Assembly (NCBI RefSeq): GCF_026151205.1
Contig: NC_087077.1
Coordinates: 5,294,483-5,358,482, forward strand
From: Bolinopsis microptera
Lineage: Eukaryota > Ctenophora > Tentaculata > Lobata > Bolinopsidae
Reading direction: 5' to 3'
DNA length: 64,000 nt
This document shows positions 28,001 through 42,000 of this stretch, piece by piece (position 1 is the first letter of the stretch; each line of letters starts with the position of its first letter). The notes beneath the pieces were generated by a model. It worked only from the letters and a program-made list of their open reading frames with translations, ran no database searches and had not been told where the DNA came from. The position numbers and the translations under genes were made by a program.

Positions 28001-31000
28001 CCAAAATTTCGGTCGTCGCAAATTGGTCCGCCACAAAAATGTCTTGTAAGGTATGCAATAAAGGTCCAGTTAGACCTGGGAATTTAGGAGCTAAGGAAAC
28101 CTGCCAGTTACTGACCGTGGATTTACGTTTGTTAACTGAACTCTAAGATAACGTTTCATATATGGTGCAGTAATTTGCTACCTTTCCTTTTGGCACTAGC
28201 CCAACATATCTGATTAAAAATGTCTACAATAACTAACAAGAATGTATTTTAAAAGAATGAACTAGAATTACTGCCTGAATGCAGTTTGTGCTTAGTCTTT
28301 TGTATACTCAAAGAGTAGTGTAGCCTGACAACGAGCAAACAGATCCTTATTGCACATTATGCGAGGATGACGTTATATCATATTAATTTTATGCCTAGCA
28401 TCTGTGGTGCCGTTTGTATTAGCTTTATGATTGTACAGCGACAAAATGGAGACATAGATCTCATAAAAATGTATCTTTGTGGCGACGGCTATTGTGGGAT
28501 CCAGTAACCCATGACTTACTGACTTGACTTAAGGCGGGTAGTGTTCCCGAGATTCATTGATAACAGTTCTCTTATCTCTACAGCTTTCTGTCCTCCATCA
28601 GTCTAGCTATCTCATCTACTGACTTCAGCCCAGTATCTGCTTTTAGGTTATCTAGTAATGTTAAGTAAGGTCGCCCCCTGTTAGTATGCCCATGACTCGG
28701 CTTCCAGAGGATCAGTTTGTTTAGTGTACAGGCTGTGGTTGCTGACATCGTCTCGATATTGATTGATATTAAGGGCCATTCTTAACATTCGCGTAAAGTA
28801 ACCATCAACCATCTTCTCTAGCCTTTTCGTCATAGTCCAAGTCTCGGAACCGTACAAAAGCACCGACTCGACTTTTGAGCTTAGAATTCCAAAGTTTTTT
28901 AGTGTGTGGCATGCTCCCCATGCTCTTCCTTTCCTAACCCTGATTATATCACTCTCACTGTCTCTGATTCTAGAACCCAGGTAAGTGAAGTCTTCCACAT
29001 GCTCTATTGTGCTGTTACCCAGGGACTTGATGGTATCAGGATTCTCGATGTAAGATGTTCTAAGTAATGAATTTGGTTTTCCCTTCATTCATTATAAGTC
29101 CCACTGTAGCAGCAACCCTTTCTACCTTTTGCATCAGCCTCTCTGCCTCCTTTACAGTATCCGCTATCAGAGCAATGTCATCCACAAAACCAGTGTCCGA
29201 TATCTTCTCCGCCTTGACTCTCCTACTCCTATAAGGCAGTAGGAATTCCTATTTCAGGGTGCTTGCATAAGGCTTGTCTCATGCAATAGTCTAGGTAACC
29301 CACATGTATGTTGTACTTCTTAAATGTAGCGTTACCAATCTTGCATCAACAACAAACTATTCTTACTCCTCGATCTCTTATACCGAGAACTTTTGCTCTT
29401 CTATAATTTAAATAAAATCATTAATCTCAGGTGAAATATGGCTATGAACAACACTACTGAGGCTGAATTTGCCAACTTCGTGGTATTTGTTCCCGGATCC
29501 AACAAGGCAATCGACAGAACAATCGGAGGGATACTCATACTGTGCATGATAATCGGTATTACGGGCAACATCTCATCCTTCATCTTTTTCTGGAGACAGA
29601 GACTCAGCATATTCCCTCATCGTCTTTATTTGATTGTGAGCGGAGTAGACATTTGCACGAGCATCGCCGGATTCCCTGTAGTGGCTGTGCTATTCAACGG
29701 CCGACTCCCCGTTTTATTCAGCAACTATGTTGTGTGCGGGGCTTGGACTTTAACTTTTAATTTCCTCCAGCGCTTTTCAATGTTCATGGTCCTCATTGTC
29801 AGTTCCACTAGAACTATAGCCATCCTCATGCCGTTTAACCATGTTCACAAAAGAGCGGCTCTGAGTGCATGTGGTTGTTTTGGGATATATCTCTTGACAG
29901 TGGACTCAGTGTATCTCGGATTGGGGGAGGTGAGTTTCGTGTTTTGGTCGCCCGGGGGCTGCTGTGGGTTGGCACCAACCGGGGATCCCGGGGGGTTAAC
30001 TTGGTCTATTTACATTATGCAGCTCCTTGTTATCGTGTTCGCTATATCCTTGATTGTCTTTGTTAGCTTGTTCCTGAGCTCCGCTGTGCTGTTGAGAAAG
30101 AGCTCCAATCGAATCGAGGGAGAGAGGAAAGCCAGAAGAGGATCTGTGACGATCGCTATTTTTACGACTGTTTTCTTGTTTTGTAATCTGCCTCTCTTTT
30201 CGATTCAACTGATTGATAGCTGTCTAACCTGGTTTAAACTGGACAGGAGCTTCTTTGACAGAAGCCCTTTTGTAATGTGGTACGGCTGGCTTCTCAGCCA
30301 CCACTTCTTTACCACTCTCAACACAGCACTTAACCCGTGTCTCTACCATTTGCGGATGAAATGTCACGTTATGAATTTTGTACTTTTTAAACAAAGTAGT
30401 AGTAGTGTGTAGATTAATTGTTACGCGTTGATTATCGAGCTCGCTTATCTTATCTGTTATCGCTGCGTTTTGGTTCTTAAATTTGTTAACAATCTAGTTG
30501 AGTATCTAGTTCTTAGAGCATATTATAAAGCAAGTGTTTGTTTTAACTTTCTGCTCCGATGAGGAGAGAAAGTTTTTTCGAGGAGAGCCGCTTAGACATG
30601 GGCACCGTATTGTTTACATTATTTAGTTATATTTTATTCAATATCTTTGTCGCATAGTAGCGGGGTAGTTAGTATTGTGTTTCCTTTCCTTTCCATTACG
30701 GCATTTAAGCCAAAAAGAATCAAGATCAGTACCGCCTTCTTCTCTCCGATCTTATCCTAATATTGGTATCTACTTCAATATTTCATATTTATTATTAAAC
30801 GTCTGGTGGAAGGGTGATACGTCTGAACCGAACAAATGGGCTACAAGAGTTTCTTGTTCTACACAATTCAATCCAATACAACTCCACCCAAAAAGTCTTT
30901 GATTTTGTATATTACTTATAGATAAGTAATAATAAGATAGATCTACAATTATTGAAATTTCGATGAAAATTAATGATTCACAGCTATTGAGCTATTGAGA

Positions 31001-33060
31001 TGTGAGGAGTTTTACTGAACATATTTCTTTCATCCTCTGAGTGGCTAGCTCGGACTGGACACAAAAACACGCACAATTATCAGACTGAGGCTCGAATTTA
31101 TTATTATACGAGACTCATTTACAATAATGCAATCATTACAAATAATATAGAAACCACCGCTGAATGAATCTCCGTAAATGATATAATAATGTGATTTCTC
31201 TTTCTTCGGGGTAAATTGAATTTAACGGTAAGTTTCTTATAACAATTCATAATACCTATATGCGCTAACCAACCATGTATCCGGATACAGCTCAGTTTAA
31301 ACCAAATATAAAAAATGTTGCTGAAAGTGTTGGATATTTTAAGGAATTCGCGTCGGGCACAAACCAACGTAAAATGTGAGAGTTTAATCTGGATTATATA
31401 AGAACAAAACAATAATTCCCATTATAAAACCCGGTAAATCCAGTTTGTTTCTAATTGTTCATGTAGTGTAGCAGATTGTTGAGATAACAGTAGTACTGAA
31501 CCAACAATCCTCCAAAAGTTATCAAAACCAATACATACAAGCTCACATACGGAGTAATAGCATTGAACACGGCAAGACTACTGCTAAAAACAACACTCTG
31601 CAGGGCAAACGCTACATCAGGCTTCATACCATGCATAACTTGGTTACACCCAGCAATCCTGCCGACTGTCACTATTGACAGCACCATAGTGTACGTGATA
31701 GACAGACCACTGAGCAGAGCTATAACATAAACCACCCAGTCTCCAGCCGCTACTATCGGAGCTTGAGAAATGAAATCTGATTGGAAGCTGTCCCCAGGGA
31801 ACACAGCTAGAAGTAAGAATAACCACACATAGTTTAACCAGGTAAAGAGGTGTACCATGGTCCGGTAGCTGAATACCTGCACCATCTTGTAGAATGTAGC
31901 GGAGGCCACCACGGTGAACACCCCTGATATCAGCCCTACTTCAGGTATGAGGGACACATCGTGGTATGTGTTGTTGACTGCTGTGACGAAGCTGATGGTG
32001 TAGCTGAAGAGGAGACCCGCCACAGCGTTTGTTAGCAGTAGGTCCCGAGCTGCTGGTTCCCTGCACAAGCAAGCTAACCTAACTCTGAAACTCCTCCTGT
32101 CTGTTTCCTCGATACTCCGGAAACTGTCCACCAGCCGGGAACTCACTGAGAACTCCTCTGTAACTGGCTGGGCTATTATCCTCCGCAGTAGAAACAGTCC
32201 CAGAAGGCTAGCCAACACAGTCACCCCCACACATGTCCCGTATATCCTGATACGAGTGGTGGTGTCCAGAGACCCGCTGTCATCTAGACACGCGATATTA
32301 ATAACACTTCCCACCACCCCGCTCAGGTTGCCAACTAACAGGAAGTAACTGAGGTTCCTCTCAATGTTCTCTATACGGGATATACTGGTTACATAGTCCT
32401 GACACACTACCTGCACCACCCCATCCGCTAGTCCTGTTATAACAACTCCTATCATCACAGCGTACTCCTTCAGTACGATCATACCCACGTACAGTCCACT
32501 GTGGAGGAATGTGGTACCCACAATAAGACTCTTGTAGCCCAAGAACCGCCTCAGGAGGGGAACAGAGAGGGAAGCAGGGATGGTTACCACGAAGAAGAGG
32601 CTGGAGGTCAGGTAGCCTAGTTTAGCGCTGATGCCGCTGTCTTCCAGCGCGGAGTTCAGCACGCTGAGGGCGGGGGTGAGGGCGGTGAGGATGAGGAGGG
32701 AGATGATGCTTACTACCGAGATATTCCATATCTCTACCCGGATACAGGACATCTGGGAATGTGCTGAGGTTAGGGGATTGTTAACAGAAACACGTACTGG
32801 TTAGTTCAGAAACACATACTTGAAACTAAAACAACGAAAACATCTTCAATGGTTCAAAGCAAGACTCTGCTTTCAAAAGGTTGGGCAAACTAAGAAAATA
32901 TCAGTACAAAGAAAACATTAACCGCGATGTTAATGAAAGAGTAAGAGCAAACATCTCGCCAAACATGGACAATGAAGGGTTAGATATACTGCTCAATTTT
33001 CGATTACTACAGCATGATGATGAAAGAGATTCACGTAAAGTTAATAACAATAATGTTCTG

Positions 33061-33092
<32 letters not shown>

Positions 33093-36000
33093 GTGTAACT
33101 ATAGTGTAACCTGACCCCCTCTGAAGGGTGAAACTAAATCTGAACCTCCTGTGCGGCAAAATGCGGTAATTTTGCAACAGTGAGGTGTGACAAATGTTGA
33201 ACTGAGATGTAACAAAACAGAGAGCATGTTTGCACTGTGAGGATTGTTTGTTGTTAACATTTTCTTGAACTAGGGAGTAGATTATCTGAACTGTCTGTAT
33301 AGTGTCAATTTCTCATAATTAGATGAACTGTGTAAGTGTGTCCACTGTCCAGTGAACTTATTTAAAAGTAAAGACTTGATAACATTTATATAAAATATTA
33401 ACAGATGCACGGTAAATAATTTATCATAAATTTACAATAACCGGCTATGTAACATGATGAGATTAGGATCTTGGCTCAGTCATTGATGATGATTCTAGAC
33501 TGTACGCTAGTTTAGGGCAGCTGATATTAGGAACTGAAACTAACCAACATCCAGACATGAGACAGTTCTAAATTTCCTCTCAGTCCAATAAAAGTTTTTT
33601 TATGCCGTGTTTCTGGATATGGGAAAATGAATCATGAAAAATAGCATATATACACCTAATCGTGTCTGTAAGTTCCTGGAAACTGTACGCGTATGGGATA
33701 ATGAGCTGTGTATGAGCAGTCGGCTATAGTTACCCAGCTATAGTTGGGAAGTCAGTATCATACTTATTCCTAGCAATTAGTGCAAAAGTGATAGAGATAT
33801 TATGTCTATAATAAACACGTCATACAAAATATAGCTGATTGCTCCTTCATAAATTAATCTACAGGTTTGAAACCGTACTAATGTATCGTGAACACCTGTA
33901 AATAAATCCACTAGAAAATGTCACTTCTAAAATTCGAAGGAAGTGGGATTGGATCGAGAAACTAAAAGGAACTTCCAAAATCTAACGAAACATAACTAAT
34001 AATTATATACTCTGAGCAACAGCTGTTGATACACTAATTCCAGGTACGGTAAGAAAATACACACAATTAAACCAAGTACATCACTGGTTAATTTACCCTC
34101 ATCATATCTTGCATACAAATACACAGTACATAGTACATAATACATTATATATACATACATAGCGTAGTTTTATACACACAGTCTGATACACTAGTACACG
34201 AACTAAGAACAACAATATCTACTGGTTTACAGAATAAAACACAATCTCATTCACTATAGTCACTGAAATAAAAAGCATCATGTATTATAGGGAGGCAAAG
34301 CAAAGCAACAACTAAAAAACCTCATGAGACGATCCTCATTACTTTATATTGTTAGAACTGATGTGTAATGTGTATCACACACACACACAAGGCACAGTAT
34401 CACACATACACACTGGGCCAGTGAAGAAGGGCAAAACAAGAACCAAGGTGCTAATCAAGGTGGGTTATGTTTCTACCAACGATAGAGTCACTCTTCACAG
34501 TTCACCAAGTACCACTACTGAGTCTTGAGTCTGTGATTATGACAAAGTGAACCCTGACGTCCGATGCAAATTATAAGTAGATCCACCCTTCGGTCCCCCT
34601 GTTCATGACCATTACATGTATGGAATAATCGTGAGTACGTGATCGGTGATCCCAACTCAAAATTGATTGGATTATAGCTTGATTTTTATACTTTTTATAC
34701 AAACAAACCAAAATTACGCGGGATTTTATGTTATAGCTTTTAGCTAATAGCAGAGCGACAAATCACAAACATTACAGTTTTTAAGCTTAACCAGAAACAG
34801 CAATTTCTGACTGAGTTCATGCTAATAAACCCGCAATTAGGATGTATAAACATGGTAAGTGAAACACACTAATTGCTTCCTAGTTATACCCACGAAATTA
34901 GTTTCCCAGGATACATATCTTCAGTTTTGTGTTTCATAGCAATTACCAGATGTATCATGTATAATGTGTATGTGTATAGTACAATAAGTACATTACACAA
35001 GTACAGGGAACTACTCACGAGAAACAACTGTCTCTGGATCTGGAGTGATGATTAAAGAAGAGGAATATGTACTCTTTGCTCTGATTGGTTACTGTCAGTG
35101 TGTCTGTTTGTCTGTTTGTTTGTCTGTTTGTTTGTTTGTTTGTTTGTCAGTGTGTCTGTTTGTCTGTTTGTCTGTTTGTTTGTCAGAATGTTAGTCAGTG
35201 TGTCTGTTTGTCAATATATTTCTAACCTGGTAAGCTGATGTTCACTCCGGTGGTTGGTGAATGTAGGATGAGTCAGGAACTTGGAGGTTCTCTCAAATGG
35301 TGTCCTCAGAATACCTCCTTCTTTTGGTTTCAGCTGTTGCCACAGGTTAGCCTGGTGGAATATCAGTATCAGCGAGTGTATAATAAGTTATTATTATTTG
35401 CAGCCTTTATAGTTCAGAATAATACAATATGAACCTGATTTTATTGACCGGAAGCAGGAACAGGTCACTTGTTGACCGTGTTTATGGGAGATGACACACA
35501 ACTGGCACGTGATATTAATCCAAACATTGGTATTCTTTGTCACAGTGTCACGTGGCAAAAACTCTTTCAACCTCCCATCGCATTACAGCCATATATTTTG
35601 AAGTCGAGACTCATAAAATGTAGTGTAGACGTGGAGGGCAAAAAAATGTCCTAATCTTAAAAACGATATTAGATTTTGTGAAGGAGCAAATTATGCCGTA
35701 TCATAAAAGACCAAGGATTTTATGCAGAAACTTTGCACGCTGGTCGCTGAATGCAGAAGTATCGCGAAGATTGATGCTTGCCAGTAAGAGTACGAATGAG
35801 TGTTTGTGTAATCTTCAGGGTTACACTCTAGCACCAGACAAACATTCCTGAACAATTTAGCGAATTCTTCTCTTTCGAATTCAGGATTTCTCCAGAACAC
35901 TTGTGACAACTAACCAAGTAAGATCCCTTTATTCACTGTTAATTTGATTTCCTTCGAATTTCCACAAGTAAGATGATACGACCAGGAGGAGCTAACCAAG

Positions 36001-39000
36001 AGCTAGCTTTTAAAGGCCACAATAATTACGGTTTCATAATGTGATAATATGACAAATGCTTATTTAGTAAACGGCCTCCCATATTACAGTGCAGTAGCAC
36101 TCTGTGCTAGTCGATTCTAGCACGCGATAATTCAATCGTCACAATATTTGGCAGCCTTCCAGATTGATGATGATAATACAAGTGCACTCATCGACGGTAA
36201 ATCTGGTCTACAGCTTGCAAATAATGTAGCTTCACAATCACAAACATTATATAGCTAATACTACAATCAAATACATTTTATTGAAGACGCTGTTGATTTA
36301 ATGAAGTCATAATGCTCCTCGCGTCTTAAGATAGCGTTCCTCTTGTCTCATATTATACTACATAAAGATCAAATAAATACAAAATATATATTATAGGATC
36401 TTTCTTTCATGATTGTGCTTGTCAGCTTTTTATGGTTTATTTTTATTGAAAACTAAACTAGGATTATACTAGTATAGATTACTACTAGTAGGATTAAGTA
36501 GGGTTCTACTAGTAGGATTAGGATTAGGATTCTACTAGTAGGATTAGGATTAGGATTCTACTAGTAGGATTAGGATTAGGATTCTACTAGTAGGATTAGG
36601 ATTAGGATTCTACTAGTAGGATTAGGAGTAGGATTCTACTAGTAGGATTAGGATTAGGATTTTACTAGTAGGATTAGGATTAGGATTCTACTAGTAGGAT
36701 TAGGAGTAGGATTTTACTAGTAGGATTAGGAGTAGGATTCTACAAGTAGGATAAGGAGTAGGATTCTACTAGTAGGATTAGGATTAGGATTCTACTAGTA
36801 GGATTAGGATTAGGATTCTACTAGTAGGATTAGGAGTTGGATTCTACTAGTAGGATTAGGATTAGGATTCTACTAGTAGGATTATATTAGGAGTAGGATT
36901 GTACTAGTAGGATTAGGATTAGGATTCTACTAGTAGGATTAGGAGTAGGAGTCTACTACTAGTAGTAGGATTAGGAGTAGGATTCTACTAGTAGGATTAG
37001 GAGTAGGATTCTACTAGTAGGATTAGGAGTAGGATTGTTCTTGTAGGGACTAGTAGTCTGTAGTTACTACCAAAGATAATAAGTAACACTATCACTACTA
37101 AAACCGAACAACCTTTCACTTTCAGCCAGCTAATGGTCTCAATAGTCTTTGTATGACTATTTATCACATAAATTAGGCCACTCACCCAATTTTCACCAAC
37201 CGCAGAGTAAGTCTAAAAGGTTTTTATTATTTTTTTGAAAAAAACTTCACCTCTTAATTGATAACCTTATAATGTGTAACTGTAAACACTCTTGAAATCT
37301 ATAATCGGATATCAAATGAAATGAGATTTGCTCATTCACAGACTAGTCCAGACTGTTGCTATCGGTCCCACCCAACAATAATCTCTAATAAAGATAGTGT
37401 CCCACCTGCTAGATCAAGTAATTATAACTCAATTAACGTAATTAACTCAATTAAAAGATAAATAACTAACCACAGAGGGAGCTCCGAGTACAAAGAGGAG
37501 ATCATCCAGATCTTCTGAAGTAACGGTCTCGTCTAGTGATATACCCACCTGAATACACATCATATTATGTATATTGTTATTATCCGGACGATATTATTTT
37601 GTTATCATCCTCCTCGAGGGTAAATATGGTAGTTGTGGATGTCTCAACTCATCAAAAGTTTAATTTTTTACACCTTACTCTTTCAAATTTAACTGTATCC
37701 GAAATTAGAAGTGATGAAATAGATCAACAAAATCAACATCCAAGATAAATTCCACCGAAATGCATAACCTAAATCTCTAAACAGGCTCGTAAGTACTCAC
37801 CGTATTAGGTTCCTCGTACTGCCTGATATTGATGTGTCTTATCGACGCGTTTAACAAAGCATCATCGTAAGCTTGCTCGTTTCTGAATGTTATTTTGAGA
37901 GTATCAAAGAACGCTCCCTCGTCGATGTGATGCCCTGCTCTTCTTGCTCCTGGTGTTTTACAAGGTTATGAGGGTAATGAGGGTACTGAGGGTAATGAAG
38001 GTAATGAAGGCGGGGATAGAGGAATTGAGGTAAATTGGGCGGAAATTTGTACCCAAGCTATTTCTTAATTCGTGATATTTATGAGATGTGTAGAATTGTA
38101 CTTTGCAGTTTTACAACCATCCGTTAGTTGACTTGTTCAATATCCTACCACACGACATATTAGTAACCACGTGGTGTGACGTCATGACACGTGGTGTGAC
38201 GTCAAGGCCAATATCCTATCGCTAACTATTTTATTATAAGTGATCCTAATTTACTGTACATTGCGCCATCCGTTACTGAGCAGTAGGCGGCGGAAGACTG
38301 TTCTGAGTGTAGTTGTATTTTAATATTTGGATCAGAATGTACATACTATGAAGAGAACACAAATGGAATAATATTAATGAATAAGTTAGAGTAGAATACA
38401 TCTAAAGTTTGAATATTGAGAGTCCTTGAGAAAGTATTGTCTTGATAGTCTCATGGAGCCTCTATCAAGTACGTGATTTAACATGATCGTTATTGACTAG
38501 TAAAGTAAATGTATTGCTAATAATAATAATGTATTCTTTCTATCGCTTTATCCCTCATCCAGAAAGTTTTGAATTTCCTCTCAGTTCAATGTCCAATCTA
38601 AATTATCAAACCCTAGGGTGTGAACAATCAAGGGAATCACCGAGAACTGGCTATCACTCGTCAACATGACAATATCCAGAGCAGATTCGCACGCCAGAGT
38701 GGCACAATATGGGGCCAGTTCTCACAACATCCTTAGTGATAGTCTTTCTTTGATAGGAATTTCTACAATGATGACCCTCTCGGCTCTCAACCCTTCTATC
38801 TATCACCCACTGTGTAGCAACCACTCTGGGAGCCATCACCGCTCTATAACATGCTATTTCCGGGTCCCTTGCACCCAGCATCTGCAGACAGCAGCAGATG
38901 GAGGCAAGCAAGGGTTTCAGATAGCTGGTGTTGAAGATGGTCAGAGTTAAAACCGAGCGAGAATACGAGAATTTTGGAGAGAATAATAATACAATAAGGA

Positions 39001-42000
39001 GCTGCGAACCTTTTGCGAAGTGTAGCGTCAAAGAGGAGACCCACTTTACTGTCTGCTGAGTTTACTACACTTGGTAAGCAAAGAGAAAATAAGGTTGAGG
39101 AGATGGTTGAGAAGTTGGAGTGAATATGAGGTGAAGCCCAGAAGCCTGGCACTACCATGCTGATAACCAGGTTATCGGATAACCTGGTTATAAGTATGGT
39201 AGTGCCAGGCTTCACCTCATATTCAGACCGTTATCCAGATGATAAGAAGGCAGGAGACAATAAAAGCATCAACGGTTAATGCAGTACGAAGACGATATGG
39301 GTTCATTTTAAACAAATCTTTCTAAATCTCCTAATGATGCTATCAAAAAATTGTTTGTTTTGAAGACTGTTAAAGTGTTAATGTTAAAATATTCTGTGAG
39401 ATTTAAACTCAGAAATTGCAATATTCGGGGAAAAAGTGAAAAATAAAATAGTGGAAGCAGATTCTCGAGTTCATAGTTCATTTTGAGCGGAAGCTAGAAA
39501 ATACGAATAACAAGATACGTACCCTCTGCGACGATACAAGTTGAATAGTGCACTTTCTCAGCAATAGAATAGAGCCCCTCCGCGCCGTGGTATACTGCGT
39601 ACATAGCAGCCATGTTCGCTAACAAAGCCTGAGGAAGGGCAGTGTTCAAACACAGGGAATCATCTTGATTTCTTGTATTAATTAAGTTGATGGTTTAGAC
39701 ACTGAGCTCATTGGAATAATCCCCCCCCCCCCCCCCCCCCCCCCAGTCCAGCATCAGTCTGGAATCCAGACCATTTCGTCGATGTATTACAGCTAAAGCT
39801 GGCAAATTTCCGCATGTGTTTATTAACTGTACGTGATCAGTATACAATGCCCGGACTCCGGTCACGCACACTGTACAGTGTACACGCACAAGGTGGTCAC
39901 GTACACTGAATTTCTACACTGGACACAGATATAATTAAATCATACAGCCTAGCGTTCTTAAGAATATATTATATGTAAGTTCGTGTGTGACTATGTCTTA
40001 ATTGTCGTGTACGAGACCAAGTACGTGCCTAAGTTTGTAACTTGTTACAAAATTAATTAAATCGACTAAATTATGTAAATTTTATGATATTATATTTTTT
40101 AACAAAACCCAAAATTGGGTAGATAAGAGTGTACAGTGTCCAGTGTCTCCTTTTTTCAGGCAAAAGGAAATTATATCAATTTAAATTACTGTTACTGTAC
40201 CCAAACGCAAAATTATACTGAGAATGAAATCGGTCGGTCGCTTTTCCCGTTTGATAATACTGAATACATTAACAAATGAAAGGACAAGTTGAGGTTTCGG
40301 TAAATGATTGGGTCGATCATAATATTATATTATACTAGTGTAACCCGTGCCTACGGCCGAGACTTCACTATAGCAGTTGAATTGCAAAAGTACAAACAGT
40401 GCAAAAGTTAAAACGGTGCAAAAGTATGAACTCGCTTAGTCGAAACCTAATTATGCACCAAAGCTGTAATTATGGGAGCTATAAATGGGGAGAAAAATTG
40501 AAACACTTTAGTATCGCATTTGGGGTACAAATCCATCAACTAGACCACTTACCACCGGCCAAATTTAAAATAATTGCTTATCGGCTTTGTCAAAGTTTTG
40601 TCGAAACTATACCGAAAAAACCAGTCCCATAACTCTAACTGTTTTCTTGATTAGGCCGTTTGGAAATTACACACAGATGTACATACCCACACATATATTG
40701 GGATTAGTAGTATAGAGTGCAGTTAACTTTCCGTTAGCCAGACGACATTAAACTTTCCCCTTCACTATAATATATTTTACAGAGTGGGAGATAAAAACAT
40801 TAATAAAAACATTTGATACACATTATTGTAAAGTATCTAGTTTTTATATTATATCGCAAGGCCAGCCACTTTGACATCGGCAATTTTAATTTTAATTTTG
40901 ATTGTTGATATAAGCGGGATAAAAATGCTTCATTTCATTTCAAATTTACCCTGTATTATTGTTAACAAGTACTCGTCTACACAAACATTGATGTTTGTTT
41001 GAAGTTTACAACTTAATTGTTCTATTTACAGCATACAGTAACACAGTACACAACTGAGTTTATTTTTATCAGGTAAAATAAATTGCCGTTATATTCAAAA
41101 TTCGGGGAACATTCTGGGGTGACTACTAAATTGTCGTTAAACTGACATCTCTCATCAACAAGCGTATTATCTGTGCCAAAAACCATCGTCTCTGAATCTT
41201 AACATGCACATTTAACATTCGGGGAAGATTCTAGTGTGATTACTGAAGGTGTGATCGTTGTCTATTTAATTCTTTACTTTAATGCCGAAGCATCAGATGG
41301 TAAAAGTGTAATAATACCTGAGAAGTACAGGTAAGTCAGTGTAATAATACCTGTGAAGTACAGATGTTGCTGGTAGCCTTGTTCCTCTTGATGTGCTGTT
41401 CCCTTGTTTGTAGAGTTAGTCTGTAAGCTAGACCATCCTCCGCATCCTTCGTTACTCCAATTATACGACCTGGTACAATTATAGTGGTGAGAAATAGATT
41501 GTAATTTAAGTTGTAATTTAAGCTAAGTGTCCTATTGTAAGCAAAATCTTGTTTAGATATTCAATTTGTGTTTAGAAAAACACAGCTTGATCGTAAAATG
41601 GATAGACATTTTAGAAAGCGAGGATTAGGACTCCTCTGACTACATTACATAATATGTTCATTCTGTATCATCCTTAAGAAGTGTACCTTCGTGTAGTTGT
41701 GATAATACTATATAATATTTTAAAACTAAATGAAACTGAAGGATGAGTATTGACAGTAATGATAATGTACCTGGTATGGATCTCTGGAGATTCTTCTTGA
41801 CGCTAAAGAATGCAGCATGAGGACCACCATACCCCAGAGGCACACCAAACCTCTGAGCGCTACCAAAAGCTATGTCAAAGCCGTACTCTCCCGGAGGTTT
41901 GATCATTGTCAGGGCTAGCAGATCAGTTGCGCAAGCTGCCAACGCCTGAACAATAGGGGTATAAGATTACTGTTTGAATCACATTCAAATTATCAAAAAT

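Noticed and set aside
36480..37050. Interstitial telomere
   Set aside because: Hexamer is GGATTA rather than TTAGGG, and it is only part of a 26-bp unit.
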